A stretch of 64,000 bases of DNA, taken from CAIOSQ01 sp964434345 (GTDB taxonomy: Bacteria; Pseudomonadota; Alphaproteobacteria; CACIAM-22H2). The DNA lies in assembly GCA_964434345.1 (NCBI GenBank), contig CAYSUY010000003.1:3088-67087 (forward strand), in the 5' to 3' direction. A program made the position numbers and the translations under genes. This document shows, one piece after another, positions 44,828-54,675 of this stretch (its first letter is position 1; each line of letters begins with the position of its first letter). Below the pieces are notes generated by a model. The model saw only the letters and a program-made list of their open reading frames with translations. It was not told the DNA's origin and made no database searches.

Positions 44828-45811
44828 TCAGAACCAGCCCTTGGCCTTGAAGAACAGGTAGGGGACCACGGCCGAGAGGACCATCACGCAGATCGCCATG
44901 GGATATCCGTAGGGCCAGTCGAGCTCGGGCATGTGGCGGAAATTCATGCCGTAGATGCTGGCGACCAGCGTCGGCGGCAGGAACACGACCGCCGCCACCG
45001 AGAACAGCTTGATGATGCGGTTCTGCTCGATGTTGATCATGCCGAGCGTGGCGTTGAGCAGGAAATTGACCTTGTTCGTCTCGAAGCCGGCATGTTCCGC
45101 GAGCGAGACGATGTCGCGGCTGATGGTCTTGAGCCGCGCCTTCAGGTCCTTCGCCTCCTTCTTCGGCCAGCCATCGACGACAGCGCCAAGAAAGCTCACG
45201 ACCCGCGACACCGACAGCAGGCTTTCGCGCGCCGTCGAGGCCAGGTCGTCGTTGCGCGCAAGCGTCTTGAGCACAGCCTGCAGGTCGCGCTCGCCGCCCG
45301 GCCGGCCGGAGCGCGTGTCGAAGATCGCGCGGGAGGTGTGGTCGAGGTCGAGGCTCACCTTCTCGAGGATGTCGGCGAAGCGGTCGACGAACGCCTCCAG
45401 CAACCCGACGAGGGCATCTTCGGCGCCGGCGCAGGCCGCCGGCTGACGCGCGATGCGCGCGGCGTAGCTGGCGACCGGGCGCGGATCCACATGGCGCAGC
45501 GTCACCAGCGTCTGACGCGCGAGAACGAAGGTGATCGGATCGGCGCTCGGGTTCGGGTCGTCGGCGCGGTTGAGGATCGTCGCCGTGAGATGGATCGCGT
45601 CGCCCTCGACGTAGAGGCGCGACGACGGCTCGATCTCGCGCATCTCGTCGCGTGTCGGCAGGGCGATCCCGAGCGCCGCCTCGACCACCGCGCGCTCTTC
45701 CGCCGAGGGGTCGAAGAGATCGTACCAGACGGCACCGGCGGGCAGATCCTGTCCCGCGAGCCGCTCGCGGCGCTCGATCAGGGACTGACGACGAAGAAAG
45801 ACGTAGAGCAT
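44828..45811 (-). CDS. corA: CorA-type magnesium/cobalt transporter
   Basis: The 327 residues have a large N-terminal cytoplasmic domain, a long stalk helix (about 205-265), and two membrane helices at the C-terminus (about 266-288 and 302-320). The selectivity motif YGMNF closes the first helix, followed by the acidic loop MPELDW and a short positively charged tail KAKGWF. It is convergent with the SNF2 gene, ten bases apart. Confidence 0.95.
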   Translation of the reverse strand: MLYVFLRRQSLIERRERLAGQDLPAGAVWYDLFDPSAEERAVVEAALGIALPTRDEMREIEPSSRLYVEGDAIHLTATILNRADDPNPSADPITFVLARQTLVTLRHVDPRPVASYAARIARQPAACAGAEDALVGLLEAFVDRFADILEKVSLDLDHTSRAIFDTRSGRPGGERDLQAVLKTLARNDDLASTARESLLSVSRVVSFLGAVVDGWPKKEAKDLKARLKTISRDIVSLAEHAGFETNKVNFLLNATLGMINIEQNRIIKLFSVAAVVFLPPTLVASIYGMNFRHMPELDWPYGYPMAICVMVLSAVVPYLFFKAKGWF

Positions 45812-45886
45812 GGCGCACCCGATGGACCGGTCGCCTCTATAGCACTCCGCGAATACGGCACCATGACGCCAATGCGCGGATGGCGG

Positions 45887-46456
45887 CTATCCCCAGCGGC
45901 GAACCGGGCCGATGTCGAGATGGAGGAAATTGCGGCGCGGATAGGTGCCGACGCCGCCGCCCTGGAGCGCGAGGGCGGCGCGACGCAACTGGCCTATGGT
46001 GAAGCCGTCGACGCGCAGATCGACCGCCTGGCCCTGGGTGTGGAAGCTGTTGCGCGCGACACGGCTGTCCGCGCTGCGGGCGCGCGCGTTCGATCGAGGC
46101 GAGCGGTAGCCCGAGACGATCTGCAGCGGCTCGCCCGTCCCGAGCGTCCGCTGCATCCGGGCCATCAGGTCGATCAGTCGCGGATCGATGCGCGTGGTGT
46201 CGTCATGAGGGTCGCGCATGAGTCGGCCGATGCGGGTCACCGCCTCGGGCAGGTAGCGGCCATCAGCGAAGTAGACGCCCTTGAAGCTTTCCCCGGCCTG
46301 AGGCCGGGCGATGAACAGGCGGCGCGGCGCCTGCGACACGCGCGCGGCTGCCTGCGCGGTGCCGGACCCGAAGGCCACGAGGCCGCACAGGCCGGCCGCG
46401 AGGGCGAGGAAGCCGCGGCGGCCCGGCGACGGCGCAGGATCGTTGAGGCCGTCCAC
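45887..46456 (-). CDS. DUF882 (YcbK/MepK-like) murein peptidase family, 5' end near gap
   Basis: From GTG 46456 the product is 189 residues with a twin-arginine-type signal (GRRGFLALAAG, ending AQAAARV). The mature domain has the M15/DUF882 zinc pattern: PLQIVSGYRSPRSN, then NSFHTQGQAVDLR with His and Asp, and FLHLDIGPVRRWG with the second His. E. coli MepK cleaves peptidoglycan cross-links. The reading frame stays open into the gap at 46480, so the real start could lie in the missing sequence. Confidence 0.85.
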   Translation of the reverse strand: MDGLNDPAPSPGRRGFLALAAGLCGLVAFGSGTAQAAARVSQAPRRLFIARPQAGESFKGVYFADGRYLPEAVTRIGRLMRDPHDDTTRIDPRLIDLMARMQRTLGTGEPLQIVSGYRSPRSNARARSADSRVARNSFHTQGQAVDLRVDGFTIGQLRRAALALQGGGVGTYPRRNFLHLDIGPVRRWG

Positions 46457-46479
46457 GGTGCCGCGGCCGACATGTGGAA

Positions 46480-46579
46480 NNNNNNNNNNNNNNNNNNNNN
46501 NNNNNNNNNNNNNNNNNNNNNNNNNNNNNNNNNNNNNNNNNNNNNNNNNNNNNNNNNNNNNNNNNNNNNNNNNNNNNNN
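46480..46579. other. Assembly gap of 100 N
   Basis: Exactly 100 unknown bases, the conventional size for a gap of unknown length, so distances and reading frames across it cannot be trusted. It falls just upstream of the DUF882 gene. Confidence 0.99.
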
Positions 46580-46652
46580 AGCCAGCGCCGGGACGGCCAA
46601 CAGCGGGAGGGCCAAAAAATTCAGGCCGGATCTGCGGCGGAAACTCCGACAT
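46580..46652 (-). pseudogene. Possible 5' fragment of a secreted protein, frame disturbed at a T-run
   Basis: On the minus strand an ATG (46650-46652) with ACAGGAG upstream opens MSEFPPQIRPEFF and then becomes Gly/Pro-rich. After a run of six T the next frame reads LALPLLAVPALA, which looks like the core of a signal peptide. One T fewer would join the two into a normal signal sequence that then enters the gap. This could be a contig-edge homopolymer error in a real gene. The lost gene might be an L,D-transpeptidase, as E. coli ycbB lies next to ycbK, but that is only inference. Confidence 0.35.
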
Positions 46653-46936
46653 GGCGGCGGCTCTCCTGTCGCAATATGAAACAATGCGTGATCCGGACGC
46701 TCATGCCAGATCGGGACAGCGATGCGCAACCCCGATGTCGGGGAATTTTCGCGCCCGCCATTGTGGACAACTCGGCCCATCCGGACCGCCGTGACGTGCT
46801 CCGGACACGCAAGCGCCTGGAATGGCGAGGATTTTGCCGTCCGGGCGGATCGCTTGACGCCGGACGGGGAATGGTTTCTCTATATCTTGTTGCTGGTCAG
46901 CGGCCGGCCACAATCGATAGACGCAGAGGGATCCCA
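46653..46936. other. Non-coding region upstream of gcrA
   Basis: With the gap side this is more than 300 bases without a certain gene. TTGACG (46854-46859) followed by TATATC (46881-46886) is a possible gcrA promoter, but the 21-base spacer is too long for a good sigma-70 site. I see no GANTC methylation site in it. Confidence 0.4.
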
Positions 46937-47416
46937 ATGGACTGGACCGACGAGCGCATTTCCGAGCTGACCAAGCTCTGGAATGACGGGCTTTCGACCG
47001 CCGAGATCGGCAAGCTTCTCGGCATTTCGAAGAATGCCGTGGTCGGCAAGGCCCACAGGCTTCGCCTCGCCGCCCGCCCATCCCCGATCCGGCGGATGGC
47101 CGTCCGGCCGGCGACCCCGCGCGTACCCCGCGCCACCCGGTCGACCAGCCTGCCCACGCTGCCCCAGGCGGCGACCATGGCGGCGCCGGCAAAGGCGACG
47201 GCTGTGGCGCCGGCACCGCAGCCCGCGCCGCGCCCGCGTGTCGAGGTGCCTGCGATGCTGCTTTCCAACCAGCGCTGCATGTGGCCGGTGGGCCATCCCG
47301 GCGATGGCGACTTCCATTTCTGCGGCGATCGCGCCCTGGTGGGCAAACCCTATTGCGCGGCCCATTGCGCCGTGGCCTATGTGAAGGCGAAGCCGAAATC
47401 GGGCGAGGCGGCCTGA
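46937..47416 (+). CDS. gcrA: Cell-cycle regulator GcrA
   Basis: Alphaproteobacterial sigma-70 cofactor that activates promoters carrying CcrM-methylated GANTC sites. The 159 residues begin MDWTDERISELTKLWNDGLS, then TAEIGKLLGISKNAVVGKAH, the DNA-binding helix-turn-helix. A Pro/Ala/Thr-rich linker (about 50-105) leads to the conserved C-terminal CMWPVGHPGDGDFHFCG and KPYCAAHCAVAY, which binds sigma-70 domain 2. Its presence is strong taxonomic evidence. Confidence 0.97.
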   Translation: MDWTDERISELTKLWNDGLSTAEIGKLLGISKNAVVGKAHRLRLAARPSPIRRMAVRPATPRVPRATRSTSLPTLPQAATMAAPAKATAVAPAPQPAPRPRVEVPAMLLSNQRCMWPVGHPGDGDFHFCGDRALVGKPYCAAHCAVAYVKAKPKSGEAA

Positions 47417-47493
47417 TCCGCCCGCCTGACCCGGCGGCCGGGTCGCGGGCTGCACGCCAGAACCCCGGCCACCCAGCCTCGGGAGCCAGCGCG

Positions 47494-49032
47494 ATGCCGG
47501 ATCGGGACGGTCTGCTGATCGCGGGCGGCGCACATGCGCACGCCCTCCTTCTGTCGCGCGTGAACCGGCATGGCCTGATCGCGGGCGCGACGGGCACCGG
47601 CAAGACCGTAACCCTCCGGGTGATGGCCGAGAGCCTGTCGGCCGCCGGGGTTCCGGTCTTCATGGCCGACGTCAAGGGCGACCTCGCCGGCCTCGCCAGG
47701 CCCGGCGAACCCAACCCCAAATTCGTGGACCGTGCCCGCGCGCTGGGGCTCGACGGCTTCGGCTTCGCCGCCAGCCCGGTGGTGTTCTGGGACCTGCTCG
47801 GGGAGCAGGGACATCCGCTGCGCGCCTCGGTCTCGGAGATCGGACCGACGCTGCTCGCGCGTCTGCTCGACCTCAACGAGACCCAGGCCGGAATCCTGCA
47901 GATCGCCTTCAGCTACGCCGACGACAACGGCCTGCTGCTCGACGACCTCAAGGACCTGCGTGCCCTGCTGTCCGACCTCGCCGAGCGCGCCGAGGAGGTG
48001 CGCCGCGATTACGGGAACGTCAGCGGCGCGTCGGTCGGAGCGATCCAGCGCGGCCTGCTGGCCCTGGACGCGCAGGGCGGCGACCGCTTCATCGGCCTCC
48101 CGGCCTTCGCGGTCGAGGACCTGCTCGCGAAGGACGGGCGCGGGCGCGGCATCGTGCATGTGCTGGCCGCCGAGCGGCTGATGATGCGGCCGAAGCTCTA
48201 CGCGACTTTCCTGCTCTGGCTGCTCTCCGAACTCTTCGAGACCCTGCCGGAGGTCGGCGACCTCGACCGTCCGAAGCTGGTCTTCTTCTTCGACGAGGCG
48301 CACCTGCTCTTCACCGACGCGCCGGCCGCGCTGGTGCAGAAGATCGAGCAGGTGGTGCGCCTGATCCGCTCCAAGGGCGTCGGCGTCTATTTCGTCACGC
48401 AGAGCCCGCTCGACCTGCCCGACACCGTGCTCGGCCAGCTGGGCAACCGCGTCCAGCATGCGCTGCGCGCCTTCACGCCGCGCGACCAGAAGGCCGTGCG
48501 CGCGGCCGCGGAGACGTTCCGCGCCAATCCGCGCCTCGACGCGGCGGCGGCGATCGGCGAACTCGCCGTGGGCGAGGCGCTCGTCTCCTTTCTCGACGCG
48601 GATGGCACCCCTGGCATCGTCGAGCGCGCGAAGATCTGCCCACCGCGCAGCCATCTGGGCGCACTGACGGCGGAGGAGCGCCGCGCGGTGATCGCCGAGA
48701 GCCCGTTCCTCGGCCGCTACGATCAGGCCGAGGACCGCGTCTCGGCGGCCGAGCAGATCGCGGGCACCGGCGCGCCGCAGGCAGGTGGCGGTGGCGGCGG
48801 CGTGATGGACACGCTGGGCGGCATGTTCGGCGGCGGCACCGCGCCGCCGCGCCGCGGCACGGGCCGCCGCCAGCCCGAGGGCATCGGCACCACGATCGCC
48901 AAGAGCGTCGCCCGCAACGTCGCGGGCCAGATCGGGCGCGAGCTTGGTGGCGCGCTGTTCGGTCGCTATGGCCGCAGCGCCGGCGCGGCCATCCTGCGCG
49001 GCGTCCTGGGGTCGATCCTCAAGGGCCGATGA
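47494..49032 (+). CDS. HerA-like/DUF853 ATPase
   Basis: The 512 residues belong to the FtsK-HerA ATPase superfamily. Walker A is GATGTGKT (31-38), the Walker B region is KLVFFFDEAHLLF, and a sensor/Arg-finger region IRSKGVGVYFVTQSPLDLPD follows. The C-terminal 100 residues have a Gly-rich linker and a Gly/Arg-rich tail (SILKGR end), typical of the DUF853 group of unknown function. There is no adjacent NurA nuclease. Its stop overlaps the next start by four bases. Confidence 0.9.
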   Translation: MPDRDGLLIAGGAHAHALLLSRVNRHGLIAGATGTGKTVTLRVMAESLSAAGVPVFMADVKGDLAGLARPGEPNPKFVDRARALGLDGFGFAASPVVFWDLLGEQGHPLRASVSEIGPTLLARLLDLNETQAGILQIAFSYADDNGLLLDDLKDLRALLSDLAERAEEVRRDYGNVSGASVGAIQRGLLALDAQGGDRFIGLPAFAVEDLLAKDGRGRGIVHVLAAERLMMRPKLYATFLLWLLSELFETLPEVGDLDRPKLVFFFDEAHLLFTDAPAALVQKIEQVVRLIRSKGVGVYFVTQSPLDLPDTVLGQLGNRVQHALRAFTPRDQKAVRAAAETFRANPRLDAAAAIGELAVGEALVSFLDADGTPGIVERAKICPPRSHLGALTAEERRAVIAESPFLGRYDQAEDRVSAAEQIAGTGAPQAGGGGGGVMDTLGGMFGGGTAPPRRGTGRRQPEGIGTTIAKSVARNVAGQIGRELGGALFGRYGRSAGAAILRGVLGSILKGR

Positions 49033-50405
49033 TGAGCGCCCCCGCGGGCGACCCGCCACCGCTGCCCGCCGCAGAGATCCTGGCTGCGATCGAGGCGCGC
49101 CGATACCCCGAGGCCGTCGCCCTGGCCGAGGGCGCGCTGCGCGTCGGTCCGGCGCGCGCCGAGGTCTGGAACGCGCTCGGCGTGGCGCTGCGCGTGGGTG
49201 GCGACGCGCGCGCGGCGCTGGCCTGCCATCGCCGCGCGCTCGAATTGTCGCCCGAGAGCGTCGTCGCGCTCGTCAATCTCGGCAACGCCGCGATCGAACT
49301 CGACCGCGTCGACGAGGCTGTGGCCGCGCTCCGGCGCGCGGTGGCGAAACGGCCGACCGCCAAGCACCTGATGGATCTCGGCCATGTCCTGCACGACGCG
49401 GGCCTTCTCCAGGACGCGCTCGCTGCCTTCGACGCCGCGCTGCGCCTGGAACCCGACGCGGCGCGCGCGCATTGCGAGCGCGGCCAGGTGCTGCTGCGCC
49501 TCGGACGCTATTCGGAGGGCTGGCCGGAATTCGAATGGCGCTGGCGCCTGCCCGACATGGGGCCCTTGCCAGGCTACCGGACCCCGGCCTGGAACGGCGC
49601 GCCGGTGTCCGGCGCCGTCATCGTCTGGCCGGAGCAGGGGTTCGGGGACGCGATCCTGTCGGCGCGCTTCCTGCCCGGGCTGCGCGCGCGCGTCGGTCGC
49701 TTCGTGCTGGGCGTGAAGCCCGAACTGTCGCGGCTGTTCTCGGAACTGGCCGGCGTCGACACGCTGGTGGCGATGGGCGCGCGACAGCCGGCCCACGTTG
49801 CCCATGCGTCGATGATGAGCCTGCCCGGCTTCGCGATGCGCGACCTGCGCGATCTGCCGCCGCCGGCGCGGCTGCACGTGCCCGCCCAGGCGCGCGCGCG
49901 GCTGGCCCCGCTGGTCGCCCAGGCCGGCCGGCGCCTCAAGGTCGGGATCGTCTGGTCCGGCAGCGTCACCTTCAAGGCCAATGCCCAGCGCGCCACCGGG
50001 CTCGACCGGTTCCTGACCTTCGCCGAGGTGCCGGGGGTCCAGCTCTTCAGCCTGCAGAAGGGGCCGCGCGCGGCCGAACTCGCGGCTTCGGGCGCGCGCA
50101 ACTTCGTCATCGACCTCGCGTCGCACTGCGCCGATTTCGCCGACACTGCGGCCGCGGTGGATCTGCTCGACCTCGTCATCATGACGGATTCCTCGGTCGC
50201 GCATCTCGCCGGGTCGCTCGGAAAGCCGATCTGGAACCTGCTGTGCTTCGCACCCTACTGGCTCTACGGCGTGGCGGGCAGCGAGACGCCCTGGTATCCG
50301 TCCATGCGCCTCTTCCGCCAGACGACGGCGGGCGCGTGGGACCCGGTCTTCGCCGCGGCGCGCACCGCGCTGGCCGAAACCGTCCGCGCCGGTGGCCACG
50401 CCTGA
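49029..50405 (+). CDS. TPR protein with GT9-like glycosyltransferase domain (copy 1)
   Basis: The 458-residue product has three to four tetratricopeptide repeats at the N-terminus (about 20-165, for example WNALGVALRVGGDARAALAC). A heptosyltransferase-like domain follows: VWPEQGFGDAILSARFLPGL, RRLKVGIVWSGSVTF, and the nucleotide-sugar site MTDSSVAHLAGSLGKPIWNLL. It may glycosylate protein or envelope targets; substrate unknown. It is the first of two adjacent paralogues. Confidence 0.88.
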   Translation: MMSAPAGDPPPLPAAEILAAIEARRYPEAVALAEGALRVGPARAEVWNALGVALRVGGDARAALACHRRALELSPESVVALVNLGNAAIELDRVDEAVAALRRAVAKRPTAKHLMDLGHVLHDAGLLQDALAAFDAALRLEPDAARAHCERGQVLLRLGRYSEGWPEFEWRWRLPDMGPLPGYRTPAWNGAPVSGAVIVWPEQGFGDAILSARFLPGLRARVGRFVLGVKPELSRLFSELAGVDTLVAMGARQPAHVAHASMMSLPGFAMRDLRDLPPPARLHVPAQARARLAPLVAQAGRRLKVGIVWSGSVTFKANAQRATGLDRFLTFAEVPGVQLFSLQKGPRAAELAASGARNFVIDLASHCADFADTAAAVDLLDLVIMTDSSVAHLAGSLGKPIWNLLCFAPYWLYGVAGSETPWYPSMRLFRQTTAGAWDPVFAAARTALAETVRAGGHA

Positions 50406-50478
50406 GATCCGCGGATATTGACTTGCGGCGACGCCTGACCGAGAGATCCCACCCGGGGGTCGCGACCACGAGGCCGGA

Positions 50479-51870
50479 ATGAGCACCACGAACCCGGGAG
50501 CCGGCGCCACGTCGGCGCCCAAGCCCTACGCCGAGATCCAGCGCGCGCTCGCCGAGCGTCGCCACGACGACGCCATCGCGCTTGCCGAGGGCATCGTCGC
50601 GGCGACGCCGCGGCGGGGCGACGCCTGGAACGCGCTGGGCGTGGCGCTGCGCGCCGCCGGTCGGCCGCGCGAGGCAATCGGCTGCTACCGCCGCGCCCTC
50701 GACCTGTCGCCCGAGGACAGCGCCGCGCTCGCCAATCTCGGCAACGCGCTCAAGGACCTCCAGCGCTACCCGGAGGCCATCGCGCTGCACCGCCGCGTCC
50801 TCGCGCGGCATCCGGACTCCACGGCCTGGACCAATCTCGGCGTCGCGCTCCACGACGGCGGGATGCTGGTCGACGCGCTGGCCGCGTTCGAGGAGGCGAT
50901 CCGCCTCAACCCCAACAACGCGAGCGCGCAGTTCGACCGCTCCCAGGTGCTGCTGCGGCTGGGCCGCTTCGAGCCGGGCTGGGCCGCCTTCGAATGGCGG
51001 TGGCGGCTGCCCGACAAGCCCTCGATCCCCGGCTACCAGACCCCGCTCTGGGACGGCCGCGACCTGCAAGGCACGCTGCTGGCCTGGCCGGAGCAGGGCT
51101 TCGGCGACGCGATCCTGTCGGTGCGCTTCCTGCCCGCGCTGCGCAGCCGCGTGCGTCGCGTCGCGCTGGGCTGCAAGCCCGAATTGATGCGGCTGTTCGG
51201 CACCCTGCCCGGCGTCGACGAACTCGTCGCGATCGGCAGCCCGGCACCGGAGCACGCGGCGCATGTGCCGTTCATGAGCCTTCCCGGCAAGATCATGCGC
51301 TCCTTCGCCGACCTGCCGCCGCCGGCGCGGCTCCACGTGCCGCCCGAATCGCGCGCGCGCCTTGCACCGATGATCGCGGCCGCCGGCAAGCGGCTGAAGG
51401 TCGGCATCGTCTGGTCGGGCAGCATCACCTTCAAGGCGAACGCGCAGCGTGCGACCGGGCTCGATCGCTTCCTGACCTTCGCCGAGGTGCCGGGCGTTCA
51501 GCTCTTCAGCCTCCAGAAAGGGCCACGCGCCGAGGAACTGGCCGCGTCCGGCGCGCGCAATTTCATCATCGACATCGGTCGCCAGTGCGAGGATTTCGCG
51601 GATACCGCCGCGGCCATCGAGCAGCTCGACCTCGTGATCATGACCGACTCCTCGGTCGCGCATCTCGCCGGCTCGCTCGGCAAGCCGATCTGGAACCTGC
51701 TGCCCTACATGCCGTACTGGCTCTATCTGGACGGTCGCAGCGACACGCCCTGGTATCCCTCGATGCGGCTGTTCCGCCAGCGCGCGCCGGGAGACTGGGA
51801 TCCCGTCTTCGCCGAGGCGCGTCACGCGCTGGAGGAAATGTCGCGCCGCCATGCGCATCAGCGCCCATAG
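50479..51870 (+). CDS. TPR protein with GT9-like glycosyltransferase domain (copy 2)
   Basis: A 463-residue paralogue of the preceding gene with the same architecture. Long identical stretches occur in the catalytic half (FKANAQRATGLDRFLTFAEV; VQLFSLQKGPRA; DSSVAHLAGSLGKPIWNLL), while the N-terminal repeats differ more. The 73-base spacer rules out overlap, and the extra copy probably arose by tandem duplication followed by divergence of the recognition region. The end overlaps the next gene by 20 bases. Confidence 0.88.
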   Translation: MSTTNPGAGATSAPKPYAEIQRALAERRHDDAIALAEGIVAATPRRGDAWNALGVALRAAGRPREAIGCYRRALDLSPEDSAALANLGNALKDLQRYPEAIALHRRVLARHPDSTAWTNLGVALHDGGMLVDALAAFEEAIRLNPNNASAQFDRSQVLLRLGRFEPGWAAFEWRWRLPDKPSIPGYQTPLWDGRDLQGTLLAWPEQGFGDAILSVRFLPALRSRVRRVALGCKPELMRLFGTLPGVDELVAIGSPAPEHAAHVPFMSLPGKIMRSFADLPPPARLHVPPESRARLAPMIAAAGKRLKVGIVWSGSITFKANAQRATGLDRFLTFAEVPGVQLFSLQKGPRAEELAASGARNFIIDIGRQCEDFADTAAAIEQLDLVIMTDSSVAHLAGSLGKPIWNLLPYMPYWLYLDGRSDTPWYPSMRLFRQRAPGDWDPVFAEARHALEEMSRRHAHQRP

Positions 51871-52390
51871 GCTCGCGGCCTTCGCCGTGGCGGCGGGCCT
51901 CGCCGGTGCCGCCTGCGCAGCGACCGCGTCCGAGATCCAGACGCGCCGGATCGGGCCGTCATCGGCAAGCAGCGCCTGCATCGGCGACGCGTCCAGCGTG
52001 TCCTGCGCGGTCGACACGCTGCTCGCCTGCGTCGCGCGCGCCAACCGCGCCCTGTGCCTGCGCGCCGGCGCCGAGCCGCCGGATCCCATGCCATCGCCGC
52101 GCACGCTGTTCTATGCGATCGAGCGCAGCGGCGTGATCCGGCGCGAGCAGGTCGGCGACGACCAGCGCGATCTCCCGTGGTTCCAGCCCGGACACACGCT
52201 CGTCGAGCTGCGGCTGCGCGCCTGCCCGGTCGGCCAGTCGACATGCCCGGACGAAGCCTGGGAGGATCTGCAGATCTATCTCCACCGCCAGGGCCAGTCC
52301 TGGCGGATCCTGCACTGGCACGCGCCGGGCGATTCCGACGCGTCGCCTCAGATCCCCGATTCCTTCAGCCCCCGCCCGCCCGCGCCCTGA
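51851..52390 (+). CDS. Secreted hypothetical protein with several Cys
   Basis: The 179 residues begin with a signal peptide (about 1-26, MRISAHRLAAFAVAAGLAGA). The mature part has eight or so Cys in pairs (SACIGDASSVSCAVDTLLAC; RACPVGQSTC), suggesting disulfides. The C-terminus is Pro-rich. No known domain was recognised. The start overlaps the glycosyltransferase 3' end and its own 3' end overlaps the IclR gene tail by 43 bases, so one of these ends may be over-called. Confidence 0.6.
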   Translation: MRISAHRLAAFAVAAGLAGAACAATASEIQTRRIGPSSASSACIGDASSVSCAVDTLLACVARANRALCLRAGAEPPDPMPSPRTLFYAIERSGVIRREQVGDDQRDLPWFQPGHTLVELRLRACPVGQSTCPDEAWEDLQIYLHRQGQSWRILHWHAPGDSDASPQIPDSFSPRPPAP

Positions 52391-53244
52391 GCGCCGGCGG
52401 ACGCCGCAGCCGGCAGCCCGCCGCGATAGCCGAGGCGCCGCGACACGCCGCCCGCCGCGGCGCGCAGCGCCGTGATCACGTCCATGCGGGTCGGCCGGGT
52501 CATGCGCGCTTCCGGCGCCGACAGGCTGAGCGCCGCCACCGGTCGGCCACCGCGCTCGAGGATCGGGACGCCGATGCACATCAGCCCCTCCTCGTTCTCG
52601 CCGGTCTCGATCGCATAGCCGCGCCGCGCGATCTCGCGCAGCTGACGGCGCAGCTGCAGCGGGTCGACCGTGGTCCGCGCCGTCATCGCCTTGAGCGGCG
52701 CACCGAGCAGCGGCGCGCGTTCCGCCTCCGACATGAAGGCCAGGATGGCCTTGCCGAGCGACGTCGAATTGAGCGGATGGCGTTCGCCGATGCGCGCCTG
52801 CATGCGCAACGCCCGGCTGCTCTCGATCATCTCGACATAGACCACGCGATCGCGGTCGGGAACGCCGAGATTGATGGTCTCGTTGAAACGCGCGCGCAGG
52901 GTGGACATGGCCGGCAACGCGAACTCGCGCAGCCGCGCGACGTCGATCTCGCTCTCGCGTCCGCGATGCAGCCGCGGCCCCGCGCGATAGCGGTCGCGGC
53001 TGCTGCCATACGCGACGAATCCCGCGGCAGCGAGCGTGTAGAGATAACGGAAGGCGGAGGTCTTCGGCAGGCCCAGCGCGCGCGCCACGTCGCTGAGCCC
53101 GACCTCCTGGCCGGCATCCTCGACGAAGGCGAGAACGGCGAGCGCCTTGGAGACCGGCTGAACGAGATAGGGATCCGCCGGCGCCTGGGCCGAGGATGGA
53201 ACGGAGCGGCCGGAGCCGGGGGGCGGGGAGGTGGGGCGTTGCAT
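52348..53244 (-). CDS. IclR-family transcription regulator
   Basis: The 298 residues have an N-terminal winged helix (PVSKALAVLAFVEDAGQEVGLSDVARALGLPKTSAFRYL, split) and a C-terminal effector domain with NSTSLGKAILAFMSEAER and IETGENEEGLMCIGVPILERGG. It is divergent from the aminotransferase gene with 87 bases between them, the standard arrangement for a local regulator, so it probably controls the downstream catabolic genes. Confidence 0.94.
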   Translation of the reverse strand: MQRPTSPPPGSGRSVPSSAQAPADPYLVQPVSKALAVLAFVEDAGQEVGLSDVARALGLPKTSAFRYLYTLAAAGFVAYGSSRDRYRAGPRLHRGRESEIDVARLREFALPAMSTLRARFNETINLGVPDRDRVVYVEMIESSRALRMQARIGERHPLNSTSLGKAILAFMSEAERAPLLGAPLKAMTARTTVDPLQLRRQLREIARRGYAIETGENEEGLMCIGVPILERGGRPVAALSLSAPEARMTRPTRMDVITALRAAAGGVSRRLGYRGGLPAAASAGAQGAGGRGLKESGI

Positions 53245-53331
53245 TCCGCGTCGCGAAACATCGGTTTCGGGTCCGGAAACCGTTGACCTAGTCTCGGCCG
53301 CGGATCAAGGGAAACACGACGGGAGGGACCC

Positions 53332-54674
<1,343 letters not shown>

Positions 54675-54675
<1 letters not shown>

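Noticed and set aside
46854..46886. Firm sigma-70 promoter of gcrA
   Set aside because: TTGACG and TATATC are 21 bases apart, too far for a confident call; left as a note in the region entry.
41404..49032. Defence island (SNF2 helicase plus HerA-like ATPase)
   Set aside because: The two genes are separated by corA, DUF882 and gcrA, with no nuclease, methyltransferase or NurA partner.
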